Origin: Prauserella aidingensis
GTDB lineage: Bacteria > Actinomycetota > Actinomycetes > Mycobacteriales > Pseudonocardiaceae
Assembly: GCF_024171865.1 (NCBI RefSeq)
Contig: NZ_JAMTCN010000023.1
Coordinates: 1-64,000 of the forward strand
Direction of reading: 5' to 3'
Length of the DNA: 64,000 nt
Shown here: piece after piece, positions 50,888 to 59,095 of the stretch
Layout: every line of letters starts with the position of its first letter
Position numbering within the stretch: the first letter of the stretch is position 1
Translations under genes and position numbers: made by a program
Notes under the pieces: model-generated
What the model was told of the DNA's origin: nothing
The model's input: only the letters and a program-made list of their open reading frames with translations
The model's database searches: none

Positions 50888-51706
50888 GTGGCAAGCCCCG
50901 CCGGCACTTCTCCCGCCGACAGCCCGACCCCCGCCCGCGCGAGTATCGCGCCGCGAACCCTCCGCACCGATCGCTGGTGGCTGCAGCCGCTGCTGACCAC
51001 CCTCGGACTGGCGACGTTCGTCGTCTACGCGACGGTGCGTTCGTTCATGCGCACCGACTACTGGGCGGCCGAACACCACTACCTGACGCCGTTCTACTCG
51101 CCCTGCCTCAGCGATTCCTGTGTCGCGGGGTCGAGCCACTTCGGCACGCCGATCGGCGAACTACCGGGATTCATTCCGCTGGCGTTCCTGTCGCTGCCGT
51201 TCCTGCTCGGGTTCCGGCTGACCTGCTACTACTACCGCAAGGCCTACTACCGTTCGATCTGGATGGCGCCGCCCGCCTGCGCCGTCGGCGAGCCGCACGA
51301 GCGCTACACCGGCGAGACCCGCCTGCCGCTGATCCTGCAGAACGTGCACCGGTACTTCTTCTACGTCGCGCTGGTGATCACGCTCATCAACACCTACGAC
51401 GCGATCCTGGCCTTCGGTGGCGAGAACGGCTTCGGTATCGGACTCGGCAACGTGGTCCTGTTGCTCAACGTCGTGTTGCTGTGGTGCTACACGCTGTCCT
51501 GCCACTCGTGCAGGCACGTCACCGGCGGGCGGCTCAAGCACTTCTCGCGCAACCCGGTGCGGTACCGGATCTGGACACAGGTCAGCAAGCTCAACACCCG
51601 GCACATGGAGTTCGCGTGGCTGACGCTGGGCACGCTCGTGCTCACCGACCTGTACGTGTGGCTCGTGTCCAGCGGGGCGATCGCGGATCTGCGCTTCATC
51701 AACTGA
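50888..51706 (+). CDS. sdhC: Succinate dehydrogenase membrane anchor (Sdh1-type)
   Basis: 272 residues from GTG 50888. Five membrane segments are visible (LLTTLGLATFVVYATVRSF; FIPLAFLSLPFLLGFRL; YFFYVALVITLINTYDAIL; VVLLLNVVLLWCYTLSC; WLTLGTLVLTDLYVWLV). Conserved His residues (NVHRYFF, CHSCRHV, NTRHMEF) could ligate heme. This single-chain anchor with its CYYYRKAYYRSIW motif matches the mycobacterial Rv0249c-type Sdh1, coupled to the flavoprotein and Fe-S subunits that follow. It passes electrons to menaquinone. The gap to sdhA is 22 bp. Confidence 0.82.
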   Translation: MASPAGTSPADSPTPARASIAPRTLRTDRWWLQPLLTTLGLATFVVYATVRSFMRTDYWAAEHHYLTPFYSPCLSDSCVAGSSHFGTPIGELPGFIPLAFLSLPFLLGFRLTCYYYRKAYYRSIWMAPPACAVGEPHERYTGETRLPLILQNVHRYFFYVALVITLINTYDAILAFGGENGFGIGLGNVVLLLNVVLLWCYTLSCHSCRHVTGGRLKHFSRNPVRYRIWTQVSKLNTRHMEFAWLTLGTLVLTDLYVWLVSSGAIADLRFIN

Positions 51707-51728
51707 ACAATTCGAAGGTGGCGAATAC

Positions 51729-53642
51729 ATGACCGAGGTCGAACGGCACAACTACGACGTGGTGGTGATCGGTGCCGGCGGCGCCGGTCTGCGTGCCGTG
51801 ATCGAGGCGCGGCAGCGCGGCCTGAGCGTCGCGGTGGTGTGCAAGTCGCTGTTCGGCAAGGCGCACACCGTGATGGCCGAGGGTGGATGTGCCGCCTCGA
51901 TGGGGAACGCGAACTCCCACGACAACTGGCAGGTGCACTTCCGCGACACCATGCGCGGCGGCAAGTTCCTGAACAACTGGCGGATGGCCGAACTTCACGC
52001 CAAGGAGGCGCCCGACCGGGTGTGGGAGCTGGAGACCTACGGCGCCCTGTTCGACCGCACGGCCGACGGCAGGATCAGCCAGCGCAACTTCGGCGGGCAC
52101 ACCTATCCGCGGCTCGCGCACGTCGGCGACCGCACCGGGCTCGAGCTGATCCGCACCATGCAGCAGAAGATCGTGTCGCTGCAGCAGGAGGATCACCGGC
52201 GTTACGGCGACTACGAGGCCAAACTCAAGGTCTTCGCCGAGTGCACCGTGACCGAACTGGTCAAAGAGGACGGACGCGTCGCGGGCGCGTTCGGGTACTG
52301 GCGTGAGAGCGGTCGGTTCGTGCTGTTCGAGACGCCGGCCGTGGTGCTCGCGACGGGCGGAATCGGCAAGTCGTTCAAGGTGACCTCCAACTCGTGGGAG
52401 TACACCGGTGACGGCCACGCGCTCGCGCTGCGCGCCGGTGCGGGTCTGATCAACATGGAGTTCGTCCAGTTCCATCCCACGGGCATGGTGTGGCCGCCGA
52501 GCGTGAAGGGGATCCTCGTCACCGAGGGCGTCCGGGGCGACGGTGGTGTCCTGAAGAACGCCGAGGGGGAGCGGTTCATGTTCCGCTACATCCCGGACGT
52601 CTTCAAAGGACAGTACGCCGACAGCGAGGAGGAGGCCGACCGCTGGTACACCGACCAGGAGGGCAACCGGCGCACCCCCGACCTGTTGCCTCGGGACGAG
52701 GTGGCCAGGGCCATCAACACCGAGGTCAAGGAAGGGCGAGGATCGCCGCACGGCGGCATGTTCCTCGACATCGCGAGCAGGCTGCCGACCGAGGAGATCC
52801 GCAAACGCTTGCCGTCGATGTACCACCAGTTCCGGGAACTGGCGGACGTCGACATCACGGCGGAACCCATGGAGGTCGGCCCGACGTGCCACTACGTGAT
52901 GGGCGGCATCGAGGTCGACCCGGACACGGCGGCCTCGACGGTGCCCGGGCTCTTCGCCGCGGGCGAGTGTTCCGGTGGCATGCACGGCTCGAACCGGCTC
53001 GGCGGCAACTCGCTGTCGGACCTGCTCGTGTTCGGCCGGCGCGCCGGCCTGGGTGCCGCGGAGTACGTGGAGTCCCTCGACGCGCGGCCGTCGGTGTCGG
53101 AGGCCGACGTCACGGCGGGCGCGACACACGCGCTCGCCCCGTTCGACGGCCCGGACGACGGGGGCGGCGAGGAGAACCCGTACACGCTGCACACCGAGCT
53201 GCAGCAGACGATGAACGAGCTGGTCGGCATCATCCGCAAGGCCGACGAGATCGAGAAGGCCATCGACAGGCTCGCCGAGATCCGCGGCCGCATCCGGCGG
53301 GTGACGGTCGAGGGGAACCGGCAGTACAACCCCGGCTGGCACCTGGCCGTCGACCTGCGCAACATGCTGCTGGTCAGTGAGTGTGTCGCGCGCGCGGCGC
53401 TGCGCCGCACCGAGAGTCGGGGTGGGCACACTCGCGACGACTTCCCGCAGCTGGACGCGCAGTGGCGCAACCGGTTGCTCGTGTGCGCGGCGGCCGATGA
53501 TCAACCGGTGCCCGCGGTCGACGTCGAGGTGAAGGAGCAGCCGCCGATGCGCCGCGACCTGCTGGAGCTGTTCGAACTGTCCGAATTGGAGAAGTACTAC
53601 ACCGAGGACGAACTCGCCGGCCACCCGGAAAGGACCGCGTGA
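51729..53642 (+). CDS. sdhA: Succinate dehydrogenase/fumarate reductase flavoprotein subunit
   Basis: 637 residues from ATG 51729. The N-terminal FAD fold is DVVVIGAGGAGLRAVIEARQ. The covalent flavin site is the His46 region KAHTVMAEGGCAASMGN. Substrate-site motifs are FVQFHPTGMV and the H-Y-x-M-G-G segment TCHYVMGGIEVD, and the C-terminal ECSGGMHGSNRLGGNSLSD block is intact. It oxidises succinate to fumarate. Sequence style (MEVGPTCHYVMGG, ESRGGHTRDDFP) follows the Sdh1/Rv0248c group. One base separates it from sdhB. Confidence 0.95.
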   Translation: MTEVERHNYDVVVIGAGGAGLRAVIEARQRGLSVAVVCKSLFGKAHTVMAEGGCAASMGNANSHDNWQVHFRDTMRGGKFLNNWRMAELHAKEAPDRVWELETYGALFDRTADGRISQRNFGGHTYPRLAHVGDRTGLELIRTMQQKIVSLQQEDHRRYGDYEAKLKVFAECTVTELVKEDGRVAGAFGYWRESGRFVLFETPAVVLATGGIGKSFKVTSNSWEYTGDGHALALRAGAGLINMEFVQFHPTGMVWPPSVKGILVTEGVRGDGGVLKNAEGERFMFRYIPDVFKGQYADSEEEADRWYTDQEGNRRTPDLLPRDEVARAINTEVKEGRGSPHGGMFLDIASRLPTEEIRKRLPSMYHQFRELADVDITAEPMEVGPTCHYVMGGIEVDPDTAASTVPGLFAAGECSGGMHGSNRLGGNSLSDLLVFGRRAGLGAAEYVESLDARPSVSEADVTAGATHALAPFDGPDDGGGEENPYTLHTELQQTMNELVGIIRKADEIEKAIDRLAEIRGRIRRVTVEGNRQYNPGWHLAVDLRNMLLVSECVARAALRRTESRGGHTRDDFPQLDAQWRNRLLVCAAADDQPVPAVDVEVKEQPPMRRDLLELFELSELEKYYTEDELAGHPERTA

Positions 53643-53643
53643 G

Positions 53644-54399
53644 ATGGCATATCCCGCGAAGCTGCGCGTGTGGCGCGGAGACGCGACGTCCGGCGAACTG
53701 CAGGACTTCGAGGTCGAGGCCAACGAGGGCGAGGTGGTGCTCGACCTGATCCACCGGTTGCAGGCCACGCAGACCCCGGACCTGGCGGTGCGCTGGAACT
53801 GCAAGGCGGGCAAGTGCGGTTCCTGTTCGGCCGAGGTCAACGGCAGGCCGAGGCTGTTGTGCATGACCAGGATGTCGATCTTCGACGAGGACGAGATCAT
53901 CACCGTCACCCCGATGCGGACGTTCCCCGTGATCCGCGACCTCGTGCCGGACGTGTCCTACAACTACGAGAAGGCACGCGAGATCCCGTCGTTCACGCCG
54001 CCCGAGGGGCTCGAACCCGGCGAGTACCGGATGCAGCAGGTCGACGTGGAACGCTCGCAGGAGTTCCGCAAGTGCATCGAGTGCTTCCTGTGCCAGGACA
54101 CCTGCCACGTGATCCGTGACCACGAGGAGAACAAGGAGGCCTTCGCCGGTCCGCGATACCTGATGCGGGTGGCGGAACTGGAGATGCATCCGCTCGACGT
54201 CGCCGACCGGGTCGACGCGGTCCAGGACGCGCAGGGACTGGGCTACTGCAACATCACGAAGTGCTGCACCGAGGTGTGCCCCGAGAGCATCCACATCACC
54301 GACAACGCGCTCATCCCCATGAAGGAACGCGTCGCCGACCGCCGCTACGACCCGATCGTCTGGCTGGGCAACAAGATCTTCAAACGCAACGGGGCGTGA
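53644..54399 (+). CDS. sdhB: Succinate dehydrogenase iron-sulfur subunit
   Basis: 251 residues from ATG 53644. The [2Fe-2S] domain has CKAGKCGSCSAEVNGRPRLLC. The bacterial ferredoxin part has CIECFLCQDTCHV and NITKCCTEVCPESI, supplying Cys for the 4Fe-4S and 3Fe-4S centres. It carries electrons from the flavoprotein to the membrane anchor. It is the last gene of the operon; an IclR gene follows 100 bp later on the same strand. Confidence 0.95.
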   Translation: MAYPAKLRVWRGDATSGELQDFEVEANEGEVVLDLIHRLQATQTPDLAVRWNCKAGKCGSCSAEVNGRPRLLCMTRMSIFDEDEIITVTPMRTFPVIRDLVPDVSYNYEKAREIPSFTPPEGLEPGEYRMQQVDVERSQEFRKCIECFLCQDTCHVIRDHEENKEAFAGPRYLMRVAELEMHPLDVADRVDAVQDAQGLGYCNITKCCTEVCPESIHITDNALIPMKERVADRRYDPIVWLGNKIFKRNGA

Positions 54400-54499
54400 G
54401 TCCGCGCGTCGTGGCGAGCATCTCCACCCTCGAGCAGACACGCCGCTCCGGCCGATGGACTAGGGTCACCGGCTGCGGGAACCGAAGCGGGGGTGTTGC

Positions 54500-55255
54500 G
54501 TGCGATCGGTGGAGCGGACTCTGGCCGTGCTGCGGGCGTTCTCGGCCGAGCAGCCCGAGCTGACGCTGACCGAGGTCGCGCGGGCCAGTGGCCTGGACCG
54601 CGCCGGGGCACGGCGCATCCTGTTGGCGCTGGTGGAGTTGGGCTACGTCCGTCACGAACAGCGCCGGTTCGCGCTGACGCCGCAGGTGCTGGAGTTCGGC
54701 CACGCCTACCTGTCGAACCGGTCGTTGCCGCAGATCGCCGAGCCGCACCTCCGGCGCCTGGCCGCCGAGGTGCGCGAGATGACCGCGCTCGCCGTGCTCG
54801 AGGACACCGAGATCCGCTACGTCGCGCAAGTCCCCAGTCCGAAGTTGCTGGGCGTGGAGATCCCGGTGGGCACCCGGTTGCCCGCGCACGCCACGTCGAT
54901 GGGCAAGGTGCTGTTGGCCGCGGTGGCGCCCGAGCGCTTGGAGGCGGGGTTGCGCGCGGCCGAGTTGCCCGCCCTCACCCCGCACACCGTCAGCAGCCGT
55001 GGGGAGCTGTTGGCCGAGCTGGCCACGATCCGTAAGCAGGGCTACGTGGTTGCCGACGACGAGCTCGAGGAAGGGCTGCGCGGGGTTGCGGTGCCCGTGC
55101 ACGACGCCGACGGCAGGGTGTGCGCGGCGGCGAACGTGTCGCTCGACGTGCATTCCTCCACCGAAGAGGGGGTGCGGCGGGAGATCGTCCCGCTGTTGGC
55201 GCGGACCGCGGCCCGTATCGAGGCGGACCTGCAGCTGAAGCCGCGGCGCCGGTGA
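54500..55255 (+). CDS. IclR family regulator (PcaR/PobR-like)
   Basis: 251 residues from GTG 54500. The winged helix is SVERTLAVLRAFSAEQPELT with VARASGLDRAGARRILLALV (~26-45). The effector domain has VPSPKLLGVEIPVGTRLPAH, ATSMGKVLLAA and the GLRGVAVPVHDADGRVCAAANVSL strand in two parts. This resembles the PcaR/PobR branch that governs beta-ketoadipate genes, but none are in view, so its targets are unknown. A 15-bp terminator hairpin overlaps its stop codon. Confidence 0.88.
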   Translation: MRSVERTLAVLRAFSAEQPELTLTEVARASGLDRAGARRILLALVELGYVRHEQRRFALTPQVLEFGHAYLSNRSLPQIAEPHLRRLAAEVREMTALAVLEDTEIRYVAQVPSPKLLGVEIPVGTRLPAHATSMGKVLLAAVAPERLEAGLRAAELPALTPHTVSSRGELLAELATIRKQGYVVADDELEEGLRGVAVPVHDADGRVCAAANVSLDVHSSTEEGVRREIVPLLARTAARIEADLQLKPRRR

Positions 55256-55273
55256 TCCCACCGGCGCCGCGGC
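55240..55273. terminator. Bidirectional 15-bp hairpin overlapping the IclR stop
   Basis: GCCGCGGCGCCGGTG (55240-55254) and CACCGGCGCCGCGGC (55259-55273) are exact reverse complements around ATCC. The stem lies between converging genes and includes the last five codons and part of the stop of the IclR gene. Confidence 0.82.
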
Positions 55274-55280
55274 CGAGCCG

Positions 55281-56132
55281 TCAGTCGGCGAGTTCGGCGA
55301 GGTAGCTCTTCTCGGCGACGTGGATGTAGAAGTCCGGTGCGTGGTCCCCGGCCTTCTCCTGGAAGTCGCCGTAGGTGTCGATCTTCTGGAACCCGACGTC
55401 GCGCAGCAGCCCGCGCACGTAGTCCCGCCGCAGCGGGTACATGTTCAGGAAGTACTCGCCGCCGTCGTCGAACGTGTACTTGTAGCGGGCCAGGCCCTCG
55501 TCGACGTGGTCGGGCACGGCGTCGACCTCGTCGCCGCAGTAGTAGTAGCTGCTCTTCCCGGTGGACGTGCCGTCGAGCAGAGCGTCGTAGTTGCGCTGGT
55601 CGAGGATCAGCACGCCGTCGTGTTTGAGCACGGAGTAGAACTCGGCGAGTGCTTTACGCCGGTCGTGTTCGGAGAACAGGTGAGTGAACGAGTTGCCCAA
55701 GCAGATCACCGCGTCGAATTCGCCGTGCACGTCGCCCTTGAGTGTCCGCCAATCGGCGTGGACCAGTTGCAGCAGGTGCCCGCCGTTGGCCAGGCCGTTG
55801 CGGAACGCCTTGGCCAACATCTGAGGACTGCCGTCGGCGCTGACCGTGTCGAATCCCGCTTCGGCCAGCTGTACCGAGTGGAAGCCGGTGCCCGTCGCCG
55901 CATCGAGCACCCGCTGGGCACCGCGTGCCTTGAGCTGGTCGACGAAGAAGCGCCCCTCACCCTCGGCGCGACGCGGCCAGTCGATCAGGTCGTCCCACTT
56001 GTCGACGATGCCGCCCACGTACTCCTGGGCGTAGTGATCGCTCTCCCGGACGGCGATGGGGTTGTCACCGAATTCCTGCTCGCGGGCCCGGAAGAACTCG
56101 CTCGTGCTGTCGACCTGAATGTCTTTGGACAT
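55281..56132 (-). CDS. Glycine/sarcosine N-methyltransferase
   Basis: 283 residues from ATG 56132, with AGGAAAGGG upstream. The sequence follows the halophile GSMT pattern closely: NPIAVRESDHYAQEYVGGIV, then WDDLIDWPRRAEGEG, SAM motif I VLDAATGTGFHSVQLAEAGF, ADGSPQML, VICLGNSFTHLFSEHDRRKA, and GVLILDQRNYDALLDG. It methylates glycine to sarcosine and dimethylglycine using SAM, the first steps of de novo glycine betaine synthesis, a compatible-solute route. The dimethylglycine methyltransferase that would finish the pathway is not adjacent. It is shorter than fused versions and stands alone. Confidence 0.88.
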   Translation of the reverse strand: MSKDIQVDSTSEFFRAREQEFGDNPIAVRESDHYAQEYVGGIVDKWDDLIDWPRRAEGEGRFFVDQLKARGAQRVLDAATGTGFHSVQLAEAGFDTVSADGSPQMLAKAFRNGLANGGHLLQLVHADWRTLKGDVHGEFDAVICLGNSFTHLFSEHDRRKALAEFYSVLKHDGVLILDQRNYDALLDGTSTGKSSYYYCGDEVDAVPDHVDEGLARYKYTFDDGGEYFLNMYPLRRDYVRGLLRDVGFQKIDTYGDFQEKAGDHAPDFYIHVAEKSYLAELAD

Positions 56133-56400
56133 TGTCCCTTTCCTCGAATCGTTGGAAGACGACTGCGCGCGTCGGCACAGGTGCCGATTCGGAATTCCGA
56201 CGTCGGCGCCGACACTAATGACGATCGAGATCGGGACAAGGCGTCGACGCGCTTCGCAGCGCTCGTCCGGTGCTGCCGAGGACGCGCCGCCCGGACGTGG
56301 GAAAGCAGGCGTGACCAGCGATTCCGTGACGCCTGCCTGCGGCTCGGGAATGTGTCCGAAATCCGATGTCGCACGTGTTCTCCTAGCGACCCCGGGGTGT
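56133..56400. other. Long intergenic leader region upstream of the methyltransferase
   Basis: Together with the repeat block that follows, 577 bp (56133-56709) separate the GSMT gene from the CoA-transferase gene. No reading frame of coding quality is seen. The GSMT promoter should lie here. I see no riboswitch consensus. Confidence 0.5.
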
Positions 56401-56487
56401 CGCCCAGCGAACATCGGACGGCCGAGGACAGGCACCCACGGGCGGGACCGTCGTTCGCTGGGCGACCGTGAAGTTCGCCCAGCGAAC
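56401..56487. repeat. 12-bp motif CGCCCAGCGAAC, three copies
   Basis: Copies at 56401-56412 (+), 56453-56464 (reverse complement GTTCGCTGGGCG) and 56476-56487 (+) are identical. The last is also half of a GTTCGC-CCA-GCGAAC dyad (56473-56487). Two identical and one inverted copy within 87 bp between divergent genes suggest operators for one regulator. A chance event is very unlikely at this length. Confidence 0.75.
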
Positions 56488-56709
56488 TCCGGACTCGGGG
56501 ATCGGTTCGCCTCGATGTGCCGGACCGGACCCCGGTGACCAGCGCGTTTCGTGCGGCCGGCAGGCGGATGACACGCCGCGGTGGGTCAGGTCACAGCGAG
56601 AAGTGGATGTGGTTGCGCTTACGCTCGGCGGCCGATCGGGCCACCGGCGAGCGGGGTGGCCGGTTCGACCTCACTCCTGTTCGACCTCACTGTGGCGGAA
56701 GGACGGCTT

Positions 56710-58221
56710 ATGACCGGGCGCATTCGGAATCGCGAGCTGGCGGCCAAGGTGATGGACGCCGATGCTGCGGCGGCCCTGATCGGCAGTGGCGACAACGTCG
56801 GAATGAGCGGTTTCACGGGCGCGGGGTATCCCAAGGAGGTGCCGGGGGCGCTGGCCAAGCGGGTCGCGATGGCGGAGGCGCGCGGCGAGCCGATGAAGGT
56901 GGGGCTGTGGACCGGGGCGTCGACCGCACCCGAACTCGACGGGGCTCTTGCCGAGGTCGAGGGCGTCGAGATGCGCCTGCCCTACCAGTCCGACCCCGTC
57001 ACGCGCGCCAAGATCAACGACGGCCGGATGGACTACACCGACATCCACCTTTCGCACGTCGCGCAACAGGTGTGGCAGGGCGTGTTTGGCGAGCTCGACG
57101 TCGCGGTGGTCGAGGTCAGCGGTGTCACCGAGGACGGCAGGTTGATCCCCTCGTCGTCGATCGGCAACAACAAGACCTGGCTGGAGCAGGCCGACCGCGT
57201 GATCCTGGAGGTGAACTCGTGGCAGAGCGAGCACCTCGAGGGCATGCACGACGTCTACTACGGCACCGCACTGCCGCCGAACCGTGTCCCGGTGCCGATC
57301 ACGCGCACGGAGGATCGCATCGGAGTGCCCTATTTGGAATGCCCGGCGGAGAAGGTGATCGCGGTGGTGCCCACCGAGGCACCGGACCGCAACTCGGCGT
57401 TCGCTCCGGTCGACGAGACGGCGGAGCGGATCGCCGCGCACGTCCTGGACTTCTTCGACGTCGAGGTTCGTGCGGGCCGGCTTCCCAACGAGTTGCTGCC
57501 GTTGCAGTCCGGTGTGGGCAACGTGGCCAATGCGGTGCTCGCCGGGTTGCGTGACGCGCCGTTCGACGGCATGACGGCCTACACCGAGGTGATCCAGGAC
57601 GGCATGCTCGACCTTCTCGAGTCGGGAAAACTCCGGATGGCGTCGGCGACCGCGTTCTCGTTGAGTTCTGCGACGGTCGACCGTTTCAACCGGGACGCCG
57701 CGCAGTTCCGCGATCGGATCCTGCTGCGCCCGCAGGAGATCAGCAACCACCCGGAGGTCGTGCGCAGACTGGGATGCCTCGCGATGAACGGCATCGTCGA
57801 GGCCGACCTCTACGGCAACATCAATTCCACGCACCTGATGGGCAGTCGCATTCAGAACGGCATCGGCGGCTCGGGCGACTTCGCGCGCAACGCGCACGTG
57901 TCGATCTTCGTGACGCCGTCGGTGGCGAAGGGTGGGGCGATCTCGGCGATCGTGCCGATGGTCTCGCACGTCGACCACACCGAGCACGACGTGGATGTGA
58001 TCGTCACCGAGCAGGGGCTGGCCGATCTGCGCGGACTCTCGCCGCGGCGCCGGGCCGAGCAGGTCATCGAGCGGTGCGCGCACCCGGATTTCCGGCCCAT
58101 GCTGCGGGACTACGTCGACCGGGCGATGCAGTCCGCCTTCGGGAAGCACACGCCGCACCTGCTCGGCGAGGCGTTGTCCTGGCACCAGCGATTCGTGGAC
58201 ACCGGAACGATGCGCCGGTGA
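56710..58221 (+). CDS. Acetyl-CoA hydrolase/succinyl-CoA:acetate CoA-transferase family
   Basis: 503 residues from ATG 56710. Class I CoA-transferase layout: GDNVGMSGFTGAGYPKEVPG (~residues 26-45), LPYQSDPVTR, SSSIGNNKTW, then the catalytic Glu293 in YTEVIQDGMLDL and the CoA-side GGSGDFARNAHVS loop. It moves CoA between succinyl-CoA or acetyl-CoA and acetate or succinate; some relatives act as hydrolases. The length of ~500 and the NPEVVRRLG-type helix fit the succinyl-CoA:acetate group. No partner gene is adjacent. The degenerate CRISPR repeats begin 60 bp after its stop. Confidence 0.9.
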   Translation: MTGRIRNRELAAKVMDADAAAALIGSGDNVGMSGFTGAGYPKEVPGALAKRVAMAEARGEPMKVGLWTGASTAPELDGALAEVEGVEMRLPYQSDPVTRAKINDGRMDYTDIHLSHVAQQVWQGVFGELDVAVVEVSGVTEDGRLIPSSSIGNNKTWLEQADRVILEVNSWQSEHLEGMHDVYYGTALPPNRVPVPITRTEDRIGVPYLECPAEKVIAVVPTEAPDRNSAFAPVDETAERIAAHVLDFFDVEVRAGRLPNELLPLQSGVGNVANAVLAGLRDAPFDGMTAYTEVIQDGMLDLLESGKLRMASATAFSLSSATVDRFNRDAAQFRDRILLRPQEISNHPEVVRRLGCLAMNGIVEADLYGNINSTHLMGSRIQNGIGGSGDFARNAHVSIFVTPSVAKGGAISAIVPMVSHVDHTEHDVDVIVTEQGLADLRGLSPRRRAEQVIERCAHPDFRPMLRDYVDRAMQSAFGKHTPHLLGEALSWHQRFVDTGTMRR

Positions 58222-58280
58222 CCGCCCGGCAAACGACCGGCCCTGTCGGCGGCAGTGTCGCGCTGCATCGTGGCGTGGCC

Positions 58281-58439
58281 GAAGGGCTGCGCCGGTAGGC
58301 GCAGCAACCGGTCCGTCGGGCGGGCCGCCGCCGCGTGCTGCGTCGTCGGGCCTCAATGAAGGGCTGCGCCGGTAGGCGCAGCAACCGTCGAGGTAGGGCG
58401 CCCGCCTCAATGAAGGGCTGCGCCCGGAGGCGCAGCAAC
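58281..58439 (-). CRISPR. Short degenerate CRISPR repeat cluster (type I-G style)
   Basis: A 36-bp unit, GCCTCAATGAAGGGCTGCGC then CGGTAGGCGCAGCAAC, occurs complete at 58350-58385. It occurs again with a changed loop (CCCGGAGG) at 58404-58439, and as a 28-bp 5'-truncated copy at 58281-58308. Read on the minus strand it starts GTTGCTGCGCC and ends in ATTGAGGC, like repeats of type I-G/I-C arrays. The internal TGCGCC/GGCGCA stem is kept by all copies. Intervals are 41 bp (58309-58349) and only 18 bp (58386-58403), so this is not a normal array. The leader-distal copy is the degenerate one, consistent with minus-strand transcription away from the cas genes. It lies 650 bp from the csb1 gene. Confidence 0.7.
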
Positions 58440-58626
58440 AGGGTAGCGATCACGCACCTGGTGCGCTGCGGTGGTAACGGAGATCGCGGCCCCTCGCTCG
58501 CAGTGACTGGTGAAACAGGTCGACGGCGCACGAGAAACGTGGCGGCGAGCGGTTGGCCTGCTGAAAGGTTTGCGAGGGGTCGTCGGGGTCGCTGAGTCGT
58601 AGCCGTCGCGTTGGGCGACCAGGCTG

Positions 58627-58770
58627 CGTGTATGATTGGTCTAGTACCGTCTAGTCGAAAGGCATCTAGGTACTCATGGGGAGCCCGGATTCTTCATTAG
58701 GGGCGTCTCGTCGAGAGGCATCGAAGCTGTAGGCATATTCGTCCGGGTTCCCCACACTCAATCCGAGGTC
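58627..58770 (+). ncRNA. Structured element of unknown class upstream of the cas operon
   Basis: A 23-bp imperfect direct repeat (CGTCTAGTCGAAAGGCATCT at 58648 and CGTCTCGTCGAGAGGCATCG at 58704, 19 of 23 matching) lies within a region of lower GC. AGTACC (58644-58649) can pair with GGTACT (58669-58674). GGGGAGCCCGGA (58678-58689) can pair with TCCGGGTTCCCC (58743-58754), forming a 12-bp stem with one G-U that encloses the second repeat. TATGAT at 58631 could be a -10 box. An 18-codon frame (ATG 58676 to TAG 58732) is present without a ribosome site. No known RNA family matched by eye. It may be the leader of the small ORF at 58777. Confidence 0.4.
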
Positions 58771-58776
58771 GGGCCG

Positions 58777-59025
58777 ATGGTGAACTGGCTGGGGGTCGCG
58801 ATGGCTGCGGCCGTTGTTGTCAATGTCCTACGGGACCTGGCCTGGCTCGCCTTAATGTGGTGGGCGTTCAGAACGGCCTCGGTGCGGGACTTCGAAGTCT
58901 TTTCCGAAGCGGTACCACCGCCACCGTCGTGGGCGCGGGGGCTTTCTCGGTGGAACGTGAGCGTTGGCTCTGCTGAAGGCGACCGTTCGCAGAGTCGGTG
59001 GAAGCGAATTCGGTCCGATCCGTAA
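58777..59025 (+). CDS. Small membrane ORF between the CRISPR repeats and csb1
   Basis: 82 residues from ATG 58777, with GAGG eight bases upstream. It has one strong N-terminal membrane helix (NWLGVAMAAAVVVNVLRDLA, extending through WLALMWWAF), then a Pro-rich turn (EAVPPPPSW) and a basic tail (SQSRWKRIRSDP). There is no recognised domain. It is followed by csb1 after 70 bp and preceded by the structured element, so it may be co-transcribed with the CRISPR genes. Existence is plausible but unproven. Confidence 0.4.
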   Translation: MVNWLGVAMAAAVVVNVLRDLAWLALMWWAFRTASVRDFEVFSEAVPPPPSWARGLSRWNVSVGSAEGDRSQSRWKRIRSDP

Positions 59026-59095
59026 CGGACGGGAAGCTCGCAACGAACCCCGGGGTGCCTGCGGCTATCCATCCCCGAATCACAGGAGACGATCA

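Noticed and set aside
58678..58754. tRNA or tmRNA-like gene in the structured element
   Set aside because: The 12-bp stem and TCCGGGTTCCCC segment recall a T-arm, but no anticodon arm, TTCGA loop or CCA-end geometry fits.
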